In this document: positions 36,174 through 44,752 of the stretch, piece by piece
How the letters are laid out: each line of letters begins with the position of its first letter
How positions within the stretch are numbered: the stretch's first letter is position 1
The notes under the pieces: model-generated
What the model saw: only the letters and a program-made list of their open reading frames with translations
Databases searched by the model: none
What the model was told of the DNA's origin: nothing
Program-made: the position numbers and the translations under genes
Assembly: GCA_963785815.1 (NCBI GenBank)
Contig: CAWAWN010000003.1
Coordinates: forward strand, 806,001-870,000
Origin: UBA4742 sp963785815
GTDB taxonomy: Bacteria; Actinomycetota; Acidimicrobiia; Acidimicrobiales; Acidimicrobilacustridaceae
Length of the DNA stretch: 64,000 nucleotides
Reading direction: 5' to 3'

Positions 36174-36212
36174 GCGGCGTCCCGGAGAACCGCCTCACGA
36201 ATCGGGGGGCGG

Positions 36213-37064
36213 CTACGACGCTCGGTGGGCGACGAGGAGCAGGTGGGGGCTGGCGCCCAGCAGCGAGGGCTCCTGCTCGACGGCGCGGGCCGCGTCGATC
36301 ACGTGCTGGAGGTCCGGGTCGCTCAGCGAGCCGTCTCGGCCAACGGCTCGCCGCACGGCCCAGTAGCCGGGGCCCTCGACGGCCAGCACGGCGTCGACCT
36401 CCAGCGAGGCCTCGCCGGCCTCGTCCACGAGCTCGTCGGGACGGTGGAAGTAGGCGGTGGTGAACCACTCGTCGCGACCGGTCGGGTTGCTGTGCACGCC
36501 CTCGGCCAGATCGCCGGCCACGATGGCGGCGAAGTCGGGATCGTCGAGCCAGCCGAAGGTGACCCCGTCGAGCAGGGAGGCCCATCGCGAGATGGCGGCG
36601 GCGAACACCAACCCACCCGGCCGCAGCACCCGCCGGGCCTCGGACAGGGCCCGAACGCGGTCGCGGTGTTCGACGAGGTGGTAGAGCGGGCCGAGGAGCA
36701 TCACGGCGTCGACCGTGTCGCCGGCCGTGCCCAACGCACGGGCGTCGCCGCGCGAGGCGGTGAACGGCATTTCCGCTGATCGACCTCGTCGGGCGGCCTG
36801 CACCACGTGGTCCGGGACCGGGTCGACGAGGTGCACCTGGTGGCCGTCCGCCGCCAGCCACTCGGCGTGGACCCCCGACGCGCCGCCGACGTCGAGCACC
36901 CGGCGCCGCGGGCCGGTGCCGAGGTGTCGACGCACGAGCTCCTGGGTGCGCAGCAGCTCGATCAGGCCGGTGCCGCTCCGCAGGCGCTCGTCCTCCGGGC
37001 GCGGGCACGAGGTGTAGTGGGCCAGCACCTGCGGGTCGAGTGCGGGGGACCGCTCCGTCGCCAT
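36213..37064 (-). CDS. class I SAM-dependent methyltransferase
   Basis: 283 residues; SAM motif I VLDVGGASGVHAEWLA, acidic loop VHLVDPVPDHV and post-motif DAVMLLGPLYHLVEHRDR define the fold. ATG 37064 follows TAGGGT by 6 nt (leaderless). Methyl acceptor unknown. It converges on the ABM gene. Confidence 0.92.
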   Translation of the reverse strand: MATERSPALDPQVLAHYTSCPRPEDERLRSGTGLIELLRTQELVRRHLGTGPRRRVLDVGGASGVHAEWLAADGHQVHLVDPVPDHVVQAARRGRSAEMPFTASRGDARALGTAGDTVDAVMLLGPLYHLVEHRDRVRALSEARRVLRPGGLVFAAAISRWASLLDGVTFGWLDDPDFAAIVAGDLAEGVHSNPTGRDEWFTTAYFHRPDELVDEAGEASLEVDAVLAVEGPGYWAVRRAVGRDGSLSDPDLQHVIDAARAVEQEPSLLGASPHLLLVAHRAS

Positions 37065-37070
37065 GGCGCG

Positions 37071-37076
37071 ACCCTA
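37071..37076 (-). promoter_or_regulatory. -10 box of methyltransferase gene
   Basis: TAGGGT on the minus strand, 6 nt before ATG 37064. Confidence 0.45.
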
Positions 37077-37120
37077 CGCATCCGCCCGCGCCACGCCATC
37101 GTGGTTTCCGTCGAACCCGG

Positions 37121-37501
37121 TCAGTCCGGGTGGTCGAGCGCGGCCACCAGCCTGGCCGGCGCCACCGCTCGGTAGGCGTCCTCGCAGATGGTGGCGATGC
37201 GGTCCCAGTCGGGGTCACGGTCGAGGCGCACCCCGATCCAGCCCCGGTGGCCGACGTAGGGCGGTCGGAAGAACACATCCGGGTCGTCGGCCACCAGAGA
37301 CTCCTGCACCCCGGGGCCGGCCGCGCACCACAGGTGGGGGAAGGTGTGGTCGTGGTGCCCGTCGACCCAGGCGTTGACGAACGCCTTGCGATCGCGCACG
37401 AAGAACGTCGGCGCCGAGTGGCTGGGACGTTCGGTCACCTCGGGCAGGTCCCGGCAGATGGCGCGGACCCGCTCCAGCAGATCGGCTCGAGCGGAAGCCA
37501 T
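37121..37501 (-). CDS. MmcQ/YjbR family protein
   Basis: 126 residues of the MmcQ/YjbR double-wing fold (LPEVTERPSHSAPTFFVRDRKAF, HLWCAAGPGVQ, RPPYVGHRGWIGVRLD). Often labelled DNA-binding but the biochemical role is unproven. ATG 37501 is 7 nt after TACGCT (37509-37514, minus). Confidence 0.88.
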   Translation of the reverse strand: MASARADLLERVRAICRDLPEVTERPSHSAPTFFVRDRKAFVNAWVDGHHDHTFPHLWCAAGPGVQESLVADDPDVFFRPPYVGHRGWIGVRLDRDPDWDRIATICEDAYRAVAPARLVAALDHPD

Positions 37502-37541
37502 GGGCCGTAGCGTAGGGCGGCGGCGTCGCCCCACCCCACCC

Positions 37542-37555
37542 TGACGGCCGTGTCA
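37542..37555. promoter_or_regulatory. TGAC-N6-GTCA motif, site 1
   Basis: TGAC GGCCGT GTCA between two divergent leaderless promoters (37509-37514 minus and 37587-37592 plus), about 40-55 bp upstream of each start. Same dyad as at 57435 and 60685. Confidence 0.45.
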
Positions 37556-37586
37556 GTTCTTCGGGCCACCGCCACTGGCCGGGGGC

Positions 37587-37592
37587 TAGCGT
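37587..37592 (+). promoter_or_regulatory. -10 box of DUF1214 gene
   Basis: TAGCGT followed by 6 nt and ATG 37599. Confidence 0.45.
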
Positions 37593-37598
37593 CGGCCC

Positions 37599-38762
37599 AT
37601 GGCCGAGCTGATCCCCAGGTTGGACGCCGCCTTCGACGGCTGGATCGACGCCCAGCGCGCCGCCATCGAGACCGTGCGCACCGCCGAGGGCGTCCCTCGT
37701 TCCGGCACCGACGACGCCGAGGGCTATCGCTGGGTGACCCGGCTCACCTCGCTGGCCCAGGAGTGGTTCCTGGAGAAGTCGGACCCGTTGCATCCCGAGG
37801 TGTTCCTGTTGCAGGACGCCCACCGCAAGCTGCTCGTGGACAACCCGGACGTCAGCTACTGGTTCTGCGTGCTCGACGATCGCCACCTCTACCGGATGAC
37901 CGGCTGGCGGGGCGAAGCACCCTACGTTGGCCTCACCTTCGGGACCCCCATGGCCCAGGGGCCGACCGGGGGCCGCACCGGCACCACCACCCAGGCCCAC
38001 CTCGACCAGTTCGAGCTCGGGCCCGACGGCGAGGTGGACGTGCTCATCGGACCGGCCGATCTGCTGCCCGATCCGCGCCCGGTCAACTCGGTGGCGCTCG
38101 AGCCCGGGACCGGTCAGGTGGCGTTCCGCGAGACGTTCTTCGACAAGCGCACCCAGCGCGGCTGCGACCTGCGCATCGAGCTGGTGGGCGAAGTGGAGCC
38201 GCCGGTGCTCGACGTGGAGGACTTCGCGGCCAAGCTGGAGACGGCCGGGCTGTTCGTGCAGTTCGTGGCGGCCACCGCCGTCAACATGTGGCACGACACC
38301 GAGCCCAACACCAACACCTTCGGGGGCACGGCCGGATCGGTGCACGTGGCCTCCCAGGAGGACGAGACCCGGTCGCACAGCTCTGAGGACATGACCTACC
38401 ACGGCGGTCGGTTCGTGCTCGACGAGGGCCAGGCCCTGGTGGTGACGGTGCACCGGCCCGCCCGCGAGTTCCTCTACTGGGGCCTGACCACGGCCAGCCC
38501 GTGGATGGAGAGCTACGACTACCGCTACACCACCACCAACCTGAACAACCGCACGGCCATCCCGGAGCCGAACGGGGACTGGGTGCTGGTCATCAGCCCC
38601 ACCCACCCGGGGGTGCCCAACTGGCTCGACACCGGCGGACGCCTGGAGGGCTACATGCTGGTGCGCTGGGTGCTGGCCGACGACCCGCCCCACCCCACCG
38701 CCGAGGTGGTCGCCTTGGCTGACCTACCGCGGCGGAGCGGGGCGGAGCCGCTCGCGACGTGA
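37599..38762 (+). CDS. DUF1214 domain-containing protein
   Basis: 387 residues, no signal peptide. The C-terminal half has the DUF1214-type pattern: WGLTTASPWMESYDYR, TTTNLNNRTAIPEPNGDW, and NWLDTGGRLEGYMLVRW. Family members sit beside lipid and aromatic catabolism genes but have no proven activity. Leaderless promoter upstream. Convergent with the sulfotransferase. Confidence 0.8.
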   Translation: MAELIPRLDAAFDGWIDAQRAAIETVRTAEGVPRSGTDDAEGYRWVTRLTSLAQEWFLEKSDPLHPEVFLLQDAHRKLLVDNPDVSYWFCVLDDRHLYRMTGWRGEAPYVGLTFGTPMAQGPTGGRTGTTTQAHLDQFELGPDGEVDVLIGPADLLPDPRPVNSVALEPGTGQVAFRETFFDKRTQRGCDLRIELVGEVEPPVLDVEDFAAKLETAGLFVQFVAATAVNMWHDTEPNTNTFGGTAGSVHVASQEDETRSHSSEDMTYHGGRFVLDEGQALVVTVHRPAREFLYWGLTTASPWMESYDYRYTTTNLNNRTAIPEPNGDWVLVISPTHPGVPNWLDTGGRLEGYMLVRWVLADDPPHPTAEVVALADLPRRSGAEPLAT

Positions 38763-38825
38763 GACCCGGATGCCGAAGGCGCCCGGCGGGAGGCTTGCCG
38801 ACCAGAGGGCACAGCTGGTCGACAT
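38763..38825. repeat. intergenic remnant sharing 16 bp with repeat 1 flank
   Basis: GGCTTGCCGACCAGAG at 38792-38807 is identical to 4057-4072, just upstream of 114-bp repeat copy 1. The rest of the gap shows no further match by eye; it may be a decayed copy. Confidence 0.4.
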
Positions 38826-40079
38826 CTACACCTCCGAGGGGACGTCGTAGCGGGCCTGGTAGTCGGCCACCAGGGCGCGGTGCTCGGCCAGGTCGAGCCC
38901 GGTGTCGGCGAAGGAGTAGTCGTGGCCGCTCGCGCCGCGGTGGGTGTGGTGGTCCTCCACGTAGCGCTCCAGGGCGGCGCGGAAGGCGTCGGACACCTCC
39001 AGCCCCCAGCTGTCGTACAGGTCGGTCACCACCTGCACAGGATCGGCCACCAGGTCCCGGTAGACCACGTCGCGCACCTGGTCGGCCGGCACCAGGCCGG
39101 CGTCGCGCCGGGCCATGACCTCGTTCATCTGCAGCTCCACGCCCATGCTCAGGAACATGACCAGGATCTCGTGGTCGACGTGGTCGGAGTGCATCCAGTG
39201 CAGGGTCGCCATCATGTCCGACAGCGATCCCACCACCCGCAGGGGATCCCGGTGGGTGATGACCACCCGCGCGTCGGGATAGGTGGCGAGCACCAGGTCG
39301 AGCGCCGAGAGGTGCGACGGGGCCTTGAGCACCCAGCGGTGGGTGGGCGAGCCCCACTGCCAGGTCTGGAGCATCCGACGGTGCCAGTCGTAGATGGGGG
39401 ACTGGTCGACGCCCGAGCGCCAGATCGTGTAGCTGCCCACGTCGTAGAGCCCGGTGAACATGTCGCTGGAGAACTGGTGGGCGAAGGCGAAGATGCACTC
39501 GGTGGGCAGGTAGCCCCGGTTGTCGTGCATGGTGGTGAAGGCCGGGACCATCTCGTTCATCACCACCACCTGCTGGTCCGCCTGCGTGGCCCGGGGGTTG
39601 TGGTCGTCGGCGCGCTCGGCGGGGTTCGTGGGCGGCACCGAGTCGGTGAACTCCCACAGGCGGGGCGCCCGGTTGTCGGGATCGCAGGCCAGCAGCTCGT
39701 GCAGCAGCGTGGTGCCCGATCGCCCGAGGCCGGTCACGATGATCGGGGCCGTGACCTGCTGGTCGGCGATCTCGGGCTGGCGGCGCCAGAGGTCGACCAG
39801 GCGCAGGCGGTTCTGGAGGATCAGCTGCAGCTCGGCCCGGGCCCGGATGCGCCCGGGCAGGTGGAGCCGGGCCTCGTCGTCGAGGGCGGTGCACAGGTGC
39901 TCGAGGGGATCGCGGAACCAGTCGTCGCCGAAGTCGTCCAGCCCGGTGGCCTGGCTGGCCGCGGCCTGCAGGTCGACGGACCTGAGCGAGACCATCGAGC
40001 GGCCGTCGTCGCCCAGGCCGCGACCGAAGGCGGCCAGGTCGTCGACCCAGCGGCCGCGGGCCGGTGGCGTCCAGGACAT
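38826..40079 (-). CDS. sulfotransferase family protein
   Basis: 417-residue PAPS-dependent sulfotransferase. The 5'-phosphosulfate loop is TGLGRSGTTLLHELLA, the 3'-phosphate binding region includes VVITHRDPLRVVGS, and a HRWVLKAPSHLSAL segment sits between them. It sulfates an alcohol-type acceptor, possibly a lipid. ATG 40079 is 6 nt after TAGGTT (40086-40091, minus). The APS kinase at the right window end could provide the donor. Confidence 0.92.
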   Translation of the reverse strand: MSWTPPARGRWVDDLAAFGRGLGDDGRSMVSLRSVDLQAAASQATGLDDFGDDWFRDPLEHLCTALDDEARLHLPGRIRARAELQLILQNRLRLVDLWRRQPEIADQQVTAPIIVTGLGRSGTTLLHELLACDPDNRAPRLWEFTDSVPPTNPAERADDHNPRATQADQQVVVMNEMVPAFTTMHDNRGYLPTECIFAFAHQFSSDMFTGLYDVGSYTIWRSGVDQSPIYDWHRRMLQTWQWGSPTHRWVLKAPSHLSALDLVLATYPDARVVITHRDPLRVVGSLSDMMATLHWMHSDHVDHEILVMFLSMGVELQMNEVMARRDAGLVPADQVRDVVYRDLVADPVQVVTDLYDSWGLEVSDAFRAALERYVEDHHTHRGASGHDYSFADTGLDLAEHRALVADYQARYDVPSEV

Positions 40080-40135
40080 GGCGGCAACCTATTGCACGGC
40101 CGGACCTGGTGACGTTCCGACCCCGATCCCTTCCA

Positions 40136-40180
40136 ACCGGCGGCAACCACTCGCCTGCTGGGCGACCAGCTGCCGCCGGT
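40136..40180 (-). terminator. hairpin after COG4315 lipoprotein gene
   Basis: ACCGGCGGCA (40136-40145) pairs with TGCCGCCGGT (40171-40180); the loop holds a further CGCC/GGCG pair. It starts 14 bp past the lipoprotein stop. Confidence 0.55.
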
Positions 40181-40194
40181 GGGCGACGCGCCCG

Positions 40195-40755
40195 TCAGCC
40201 CGAGGTCATGACGTTGGCGAACGGACCGAGCAGGCTCCACTCGGGGATGCCCACGCCCTTGGTCTGGCCGGGGGCGGTGTCGTTGCCGAACTCGTAGAGC
40301 AGGTGGCCGCCGTAGGCCACCTGGCCGGCCACCACCGTGACCTTGGACGGGTCGACGCCCGGGCCGGTGGTCGGCGTGGAGGCGGACGTGAGCGGCGGCC
40401 AGGCCGCGGCGCAGCCCCCGGTGCAGGCGCTGGTGGTGGGGGTGTCCTTGGCGTACACGTAGAGGGTGTGGCCGTCGGGGCCGATCAGGAAGATCCCGTG
40501 GCTGTCCTTGGCCAGGCTGAGCGTCTTGCCGGTCGCGGCGGCCGGTCCCACCGCGGCCAGCGCTGCGCTCTCGGACCCGGCGGTGGTGGCGCTGGCCGCG
40601 GCCGTCGAGGTGGTGGTCGCCGCCGAGCCCGCCTTCGCCCCGGTGGTCGTGGATGTGCCGGCCGTGGTCTTGGACGAGCTGCTGCAGGCGGCCAGGACGA
40701 TGGCCAACGCGGCCACGCCCACCGCCAGGGCGATCCGGGGTGTGTGCTGTTCCAT
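40195..40755 (-). CDS. COG4315-type secreted-repeat lipoprotein
   Basis: 186 residues with lipobox LAAC followed by poly-Ser/Thr. The domain contains the family pattern TLYVYAKDTPTTSACTGGC, AAWPPLT and YGGHLLYEFGNDTAPGQTKG, the conserved YxYxxD of COG4315. Function unknown; often encoded near redox or envelope genes. ATG 40755. It is downstream of, and separated by repeat copy 2 from, the PqqD/HprK operon. Confidence 0.88.
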   Translation of the reverse strand: MEQHTPRIALAVGVAALAIVLAACSSSSKTTAGTSTTTGAKAGSAATTTSTAAASATTAGSESAALAAVGPAAATGKTLSLAKDSHGIFLIGPDGHTLYVYAKDTPTTSACTGGCAAAWPPLTSASTPTTGPGVDPSKVTVVAGQVAYGGHLLYEFGNDTAPGQTKGVGIPEWSLLGPFANVMTSG

Positions 40756-40820
40756 GCGGTGGTCTACGCACGCGCCCGCGGAGTGGATTGCCCCGACACG
40801 AACCTCGGGCTCGGCCGCCA

Positions 40821-40934
40821 AGGACCCGCGCGGATAGGCACGGGGGGTGCACGAGAGGCTTCGTCCGATCCTCGCTGCGCTGCGGTCGGACACCGACCGA
40901 CCTCATGGGTCGGTGCGCCTATCGGCGCACCTCC
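40821..40934 (-). repeat. 114-bp structured repeat, copy 2
   Basis: Reverse-complement counterpart of 4079-4192 with only a few changes by eye, including both GGTGCGCC/GGCGCACC and CGGTCGG/CCGACCG hairpins. It lies between the end of the five-gene operon (40952) and the start of the COG4315 gene (40755). No ORF of its own. Confidence 0.85.
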
Positions 40935-40951
40935 TAGGACCGGAACCCGGG

Positions 40952-42148
40952 TCAGCGACCCCGGACCACCCGCGCCGCCTTGCCGGCCAGGCGACCCGGC
41001 GCCTGGCCGGGCCGGTCGATGTCCCAGGAGCGGGCCAGGTAGGCGGGCATCCCGGCGACCGCGGTCGGGACCGGGTCGTGGACGGTGAGGCACAGGTACC
41101 GCCCCACGGTGATGGGCAGGCCACCCAGGCGGCCGGGGGTGGGTCGGGGGCGCGTGAGCAGGTGGTACACGAGCTGGTCGCGGCGGGTGGTCGGGGCCCG
41201 GCGCAGGCGGGCCAGCACCTCGGCGGGCACCGCCACCTCGAAGGCATCGGCCAGGTACTCGAGCGTGTCGCGCGCCGCCAGCACCACCCGGCGGGCCACC
41301 GCCAGCTCGACCAGTCGATCCCAGTCCAGTCCAGGGCCGGCCCGGGCCACCACGGTGGCCGCGTCGGCCACCCAGCGCAGACGGGCCCCCGTCGACCAAC
41401 CGGCCCCGTGCACGCACACGTGCAGCAGCAGGTCAGCGGGGCACAGCATGCGGGTGGGATGACCGGCCACGTCCAGGTCGACCGCCGCGGCCCAGAGCTC
41501 GTCGCTCCACCGCTCGGGCGGCCCCGATCGGCCCAGGGCCATGTTCACCTGCCAGTGCAGGTCGATCTGGCCGCCTCCAGCCCCTCCGCCGGTCGCCGGG
41601 TCGGGCTGGGCCGCCGGCCGGCCGTGGTGGTCGAGCTGGTGGTCTCGGGTCAGAGGCTCGGTCTGGTAGCCGAGGTCGATGAGCACCTCGGTGGCGGCCA
41701 CGGCCTGGTCGAAGAGGACGAGCACGTCGAGGTCGGCCATCGGGCGCAGGCCCAGGTCGTCGTAGTAGCGCAGGCCGAGCGCGCCGCCCTTGAGCACCAG
41801 GGTGGGGATGCCGGCGTCGGCCAGCGCGCCCAGGGCGGGGGCGCTGCGGTTCACCAGCAGCTGGTTGCGGGACCAGGCCTGACGGTGGATGCCCTTGAGC
41901 CGCGGCAGGTCCGGGTCGTCGACCCCCGAGCGCCGCAGGCCGCGCGCCACCAGGGGCAGCAGCCGGTGCTGATCCCAGTCGACGCGGTCCAGGTCGAGGT
42001 CGCCACGCAGCGCCGCCCAGGTCCGGGCGGCGCGCTCGTCGTCGAGGAGGGCGACGGCCAGCAGCTGGGCGTCGAGGCCCTGGGGCAGCCAGCCCGGCGC
42101 GCCCGGGCGAGGTCGGACGGCGGTGCTTCGGCGCGACCGGTCGGTCAC
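40952..42148 (-). CDS. nucleotidyltransferase family protein (NTP_transf_5)
   Basis: 398 residues. The core LKGGALGLRYYDDLGLRPMADLDVLV has the Gly-Gly and Asp-x-Asp residues of the pol-beta-like PF14907 family; downstream the IDLHWQVN and CPADLLLHVCVHGAG blocks are typical. GTG start overlaps the GT2 stop (GTGA). It is the last gene of the PqqD/HprK operon, and families of this type recur next to HprK-like kinases. It may add a nucleotide to a peptide or sugar; unproven. Confidence 0.85.
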   Translation of the reverse strand: MTDRSRRSTAVRPRPGAPGWLPQGLDAQLLAVALLDDERAARTWAALRGDLDLDRVDWDQHRLLPLVARGLRRSGVDDPDLPRLKGIHRQAWSRNQLLVNRSAPALGALADAGIPTLVLKGGALGLRYYDDLGLRPMADLDVLVLFDQAVAATEVLIDLGYQTEPLTRDHQLDHHGRPAAQPDPATGGGAGGGQIDLHWQVNMALGRSGPPERWSDELWAAAVDLDVAGHPTRMLCPADLLLHVCVHGAGWSTGARLRWVADAATVVARAGPGLDWDRLVELAVARRVVLAARDTLEYLADAFEVAVPAEVLARLRRAPTTRRDQLVYHLLTRPRPTPGRLGGLPITVGRYLCLTVHDPVPTAVAGMPAYLARSWDIDRPGQAPGRLAGKAARVVRGR

Positions 42149-42834
42149 GAGGGGGGTCGGTTGCGGGCCAGGTGGGCGGCCAGGGCGTGGAGGTACTCCG
42201 AGCGGGACTGGCGTTGGCGCAGGCCGTTGTTGGCGTCGTGGAGTCGCCGGTGCACCAGCACCTCGTCCACCCACGCCATGGGGCGACCCACGTCGCGCAG
42301 CCGGGCGTACCAGTCGAACCACTCGCCCACGGTGAGCTCCTCGTCGAAGGGCCCGACCAGGTCGAGCACCTCCCGGCGCACCACCAGGGCCGAGCTGGCC
42401 ACGGCCTGGTCGCGCCGGCGCACCTCGCGCAGGCCGGTCACGGCGGGATCGAGCTCGGGGCTGATGAACTCCTGCACCCCGCACAGCACCGCTGCGAGCT
42501 CCGGGCGGTCCCGCAACAGGGCCAGCTGGCGCTCGAGCTTGGTCGGCTCCCACAGGTCGTCGGCGTCGCAGAAGGCCACCAGGCGACCGGTGGCGTGGGC
42601 CAGCGCCGCGTTGCGGGCCGCGCCGATGCCCCGGTTGGGCTGGGTCACCACCCGGGCCGGCGGGGCGTGGCGCGCCGCGATGGCCGGGCCGTCGTCGGTG
42701 GATCCGTCGTCGACCAGGACCAGTTCGTCGGCCGGGGCCGTCTGCGCCTCGATCGAGCGCAGCGTCTCGTCGAGGTAGCGGCCGGCCTGGAAGAAGGGGA
42801 CCACCACCGACACCTCGGGCCGATCGGCGCTCAT
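42145..42834 (-). CDS. GT2 family glycosyltransferase (second of pair)
   Basis: 229-residue GT-A enzyme: VSVVVPFFQAGRYLDETL, LVDDGSTDDG, NRGIGAARNAAL and FCDADDLWEP (DxD). It transfers a sugar from an NDP donor. ATG overlaps the first GT2 stop (ATGA); stop overlaps the nucleotidyltransferase start. No TM helix, so it works in the cytoplasm. Acceptor unknown, perhaps the same as its operon partner's. Confidence 0.9.
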   Translation of the reverse strand: MSADRPEVSVVVPFFQAGRYLDETLRSIEAQTAPADELVLVDDGSTDDGPAIAARHAPPARVVTQPNRGIGAARNAALAHATGRLVAFCDADDLWEPTKLERQLALLRDRPELAAVLCGVQEFISPELDPAVTGLREVRRRDQAVASSALVVRREVLDLVGPFDEELTVGEWFDWYARLRDVGRPMAWVDEVLVHRRLHDANNGLRQRQSRSEYLHALAAHLARNRPPS

Positions 42835-43646
42835 GGTCGGACCTCGGGCTCGGCTGCCTCGGCCCGGGCGCGACGGGCGCGCTCGCGCAGCAGGCGGAAC
42901 ATGGCCTCGTCCAGGTCCTCGACCTGGTAGGTCAGGTTGGCGCCGTGGATCCGGCGGAGGACCATCAGCTGGTCGACCAGGTCGAAGCGGACGCCGGCGG
43001 CGCGGGCCCGCAGGTACCACTCGGTGTCCTCACCGGCGTAGGCGTAGCTGGGATCGAAGCCGCCGACCCGGTCGAACACCTCGGCGCGGGCCATGACGGT
43101 CATCACCAGGAAGTGCGGGGCGTCGACTCGGGGCAGCTCGGCCAGCCAGGTCGGTGGCGTGACACCGGGGTCGACCTCGTTGACCCCGGTGCCGATCACG
43201 CCGTCCACCTGCGGAGCGGCTTGCAGATGGGCGACCTGGAACGCCACCCGGCCCGCCACCATGCGGTCGTCGGCATCCAGGAAGGTGACGTAGCGGCCCC
43301 GGGCGTGTCGCAGCCCCAGGTTGCGGGCCACGGCCGGGCCCCGGTTGGCCTGGTCCACCGCCACCAGCGAGAGGCCCAGCTCCTCGGCTCGGGCCCGGGC
43401 CAGCGCCGCGCCGCCGTCGGTCGATCCGTCGTCGACCAGCACCACCTCGATGGCCGGGTGGTCCTGGACGGCGATGCTGGCCAGGGCATCGGCGATGAAG
43501 GCCGAGGCCTGGTGGATGGGGATGACCACGCTGACCAGCGGCGGGCGCGCCTCGACCTGGTCTTCGCCCGAGGGGCTCATCCGGCTCTGATGGTCTTCGC
43601 CCGAGGGGCTCATCCGGCTCTGATGGTCTTCGCCCGAGGGGCTCAT
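42831..43646 (-). CDS. GT2 family glycosyltransferase with repeated N-terminus
   Basis: 271 residues. GT-A core: VSVVIPIHQASAFIADAL, LVDDGSTDGG, NRGPAVARNLGL, FLDADDRM, and a late YAGEDTEWYLRA. The first 33 residues are an 11-residue unit (MSPSGEDHQSR) almost three times over, encoded by a 33-bp DNA tandem repeat, so there are three in-frame ATGs (43646, 43613, 43580). Only the first overlaps the upstream stop (ATGA). The mature enzyme would be complete from any of the three starts. Confidence 0.9.
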   Translation of the reverse strand: MSPSGEDHQSRMSPSGEDHQSRMSPSGEDQVEARPPLVSVVIPIHQASAFIADALASIAVQDHPAIEVVLVDDGSTDGGAALARARAEELGLSLVAVDQANRGPAVARNLGLRHARGRYVTFLDADDRMVAGRVAFQVAHLQAAPQVDGVIGTGVNEVDPGVTPPTWLAELPRVDAPHFLVMTVMARAEVFDRVGGFDPSYAYAGEDTEWYLRARAAGVRFDLVDQLMVLRRIHGANLTYQVEDLDEAMFRLLRERARRARAEAAEPEVRP

Positions 43647-43650
43647 CCGG
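43561..43650 (-). repeat. 33-bp tandem repeat over a start codon
   Basis: Two full 33-bp units (43561-43593, 43594-43626) and a 24-bp third (43627-43650) that are identical. Each contains ATGA and GGGCGAAGAC on the minus strand, so the start site of the GT2 gene is triplicated in frame. Confidence 0.92.
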
Positions 43651-44752
43651 GGCCCGCCGTCGGTGTGTCCTGGAGCTCGTCGAGCAGCTGCGACAGCTGG
43701 CCGACCACGGCGTCCACGTCGGTCCCCAGGCGCAGCTCGATGCTCGGCACCGCACGCACCAGGCCCGCCAGCAGAGCCAGGGCCCCGGCTCCGCCTCCCG
43801 GCGCCTGCAGCACCGAGCTCGGGGCGAGCGCCCCGAGCGCGGAACCCGCGGAGGTGGGCCCATAGCTCGTGGCCGGTCGCCCGGTGATCGTGGGCACCAC
43901 CACGGCCCGGATGGGGAAGGACTCGATGAGATCGCCCTCGGGCACGTGGTCGGCCACGAAGAGCAGCGCCTTGTCATCGGCGCGGTCGGTGCTGGGCCCC
44001 CAACCAGCCAGGTGGGGCAGGCGGGCCAGCTGGTGGTGGTGCAGCTTGGCCGTGCTGTAGAGGCTGTGGGCCACGGGGTTCGGCGGCCCGGGCTCGACGA
44101 TGCAGTAGTCGTCGGACAGGTAGCGCAGGCCCCGGCCCAGGCACGACAGGGCGGTGGTGGACTTGCCCGAACCCCCGCGACCGACGACGAGCAGCCCGCC
44201 GTCGGGTCGGCCCACCGCCGCGGCGTGCACCAGGCACCGGTCCCGATCCTCCATGATCCAGTGGAACAGCGCCCGCAGCGGGGCGCCGCGCTCCCAGTAG
44301 GGCAAGGCGGCGGAATCGGCCACGCAGAACAGGGCCACGTCGCGGTCGGGGTCGTACACGCTCAGGACCCGCTCGTCGGGCTGGTAGCGAATGCGTCGGT
44401 GGGGGCCCCGGCGACCGGCCTCGATGCGCGCCGCGCCCGATGTTCCCCCGTCCAGCGCGGCCCGGGGGAGCGCGCCCAGGGCACCGACGCCCCCGGCGGC
44501 CTCCCAGGCGCGGATGGTGACGTCGACGCCTGGCGCGGCGGCGCGCGGGTGGTGGGACAGCGCCGGCAGCAGAGCGTCGGCCAAGGCGTCGCCGACGATG
44601 CGCACCGCGACGCGCAGCCCGGCGACGAGGCGCACCTCTTCGACCGCCACGCCCTGGCCGTGCTCGGCGTCGTCGGCCAGCCCGACGGCGACCTCGAAGG
44701 CGGCCTCGACCTCGTCGTCTACGGGATCGACCGGCGCGCCGAGCGCGGTCAC
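43643..44752 (-). CDS. HPr kinase-like (HprK-related) protein
   Basis: 369 residues. The C-terminal half is an HprK/PEPCK-type P-loop kinase: HAAAV before the loop at 176-180, Walker A GRGGSGKST at 191-199, and acidic YLSDDYC at 211-217. The N-terminal ~120 residues are not the HPr-kinase regulatory domain. No HPr or PTS genes are nearby, so the substrate is not HPr. GTG start overlaps the PqqD stop (GTGA). Relatives occur with PqqD-like proteins, and related kinases phosphorylate peptide tails in some RiPP pathways; here the PqqD-fused tail is a possible substrate (inference). Confidence 0.85.
   Translation of the reverse strand: MTALGAPVDPVDDEVEAAFEVAVGLADDAEHGQGVAVEEVRLVAGLRVAVRIVGDALADALLPALSHHPRAAAPGVDVTIRAWEAAGGVGALGALPRAALDGGTSGAARIEAGRRGPHRRIRYQPDERVLSVYDPDRDVALFCVADSAALPYWERGAPLRALFHWIMEDRDRCLVHAAAVGRPDGGLLVVGRGGSGKSTTALSCLGRGLRYLSDDYCIVEPGPPNPVAHSLYSTAKLHHHQLARLPHLAGWGPSTDRADDKALLFVADHVPEGDLIESFPIRAVVVPTITGRPATSYGPTSAGSALGALAPSSVLQAPGGGAGALALLAGLVRAVPSIELRLGTDVDAVVGQLSQLLDELQDTPTAGPG

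Noticed and set aside
43561..43650. CRISPR-like array
   Set aside because: Units are directly contiguous 33-bp tandem copies without spacers and lie in a coding frame.
43643..44752. True HPr kinase/phosphorylase
   Set aside because: The N-terminal domain does not match, and no HPr or PTS gene is nearby; only the P-loop kinase half is shared.
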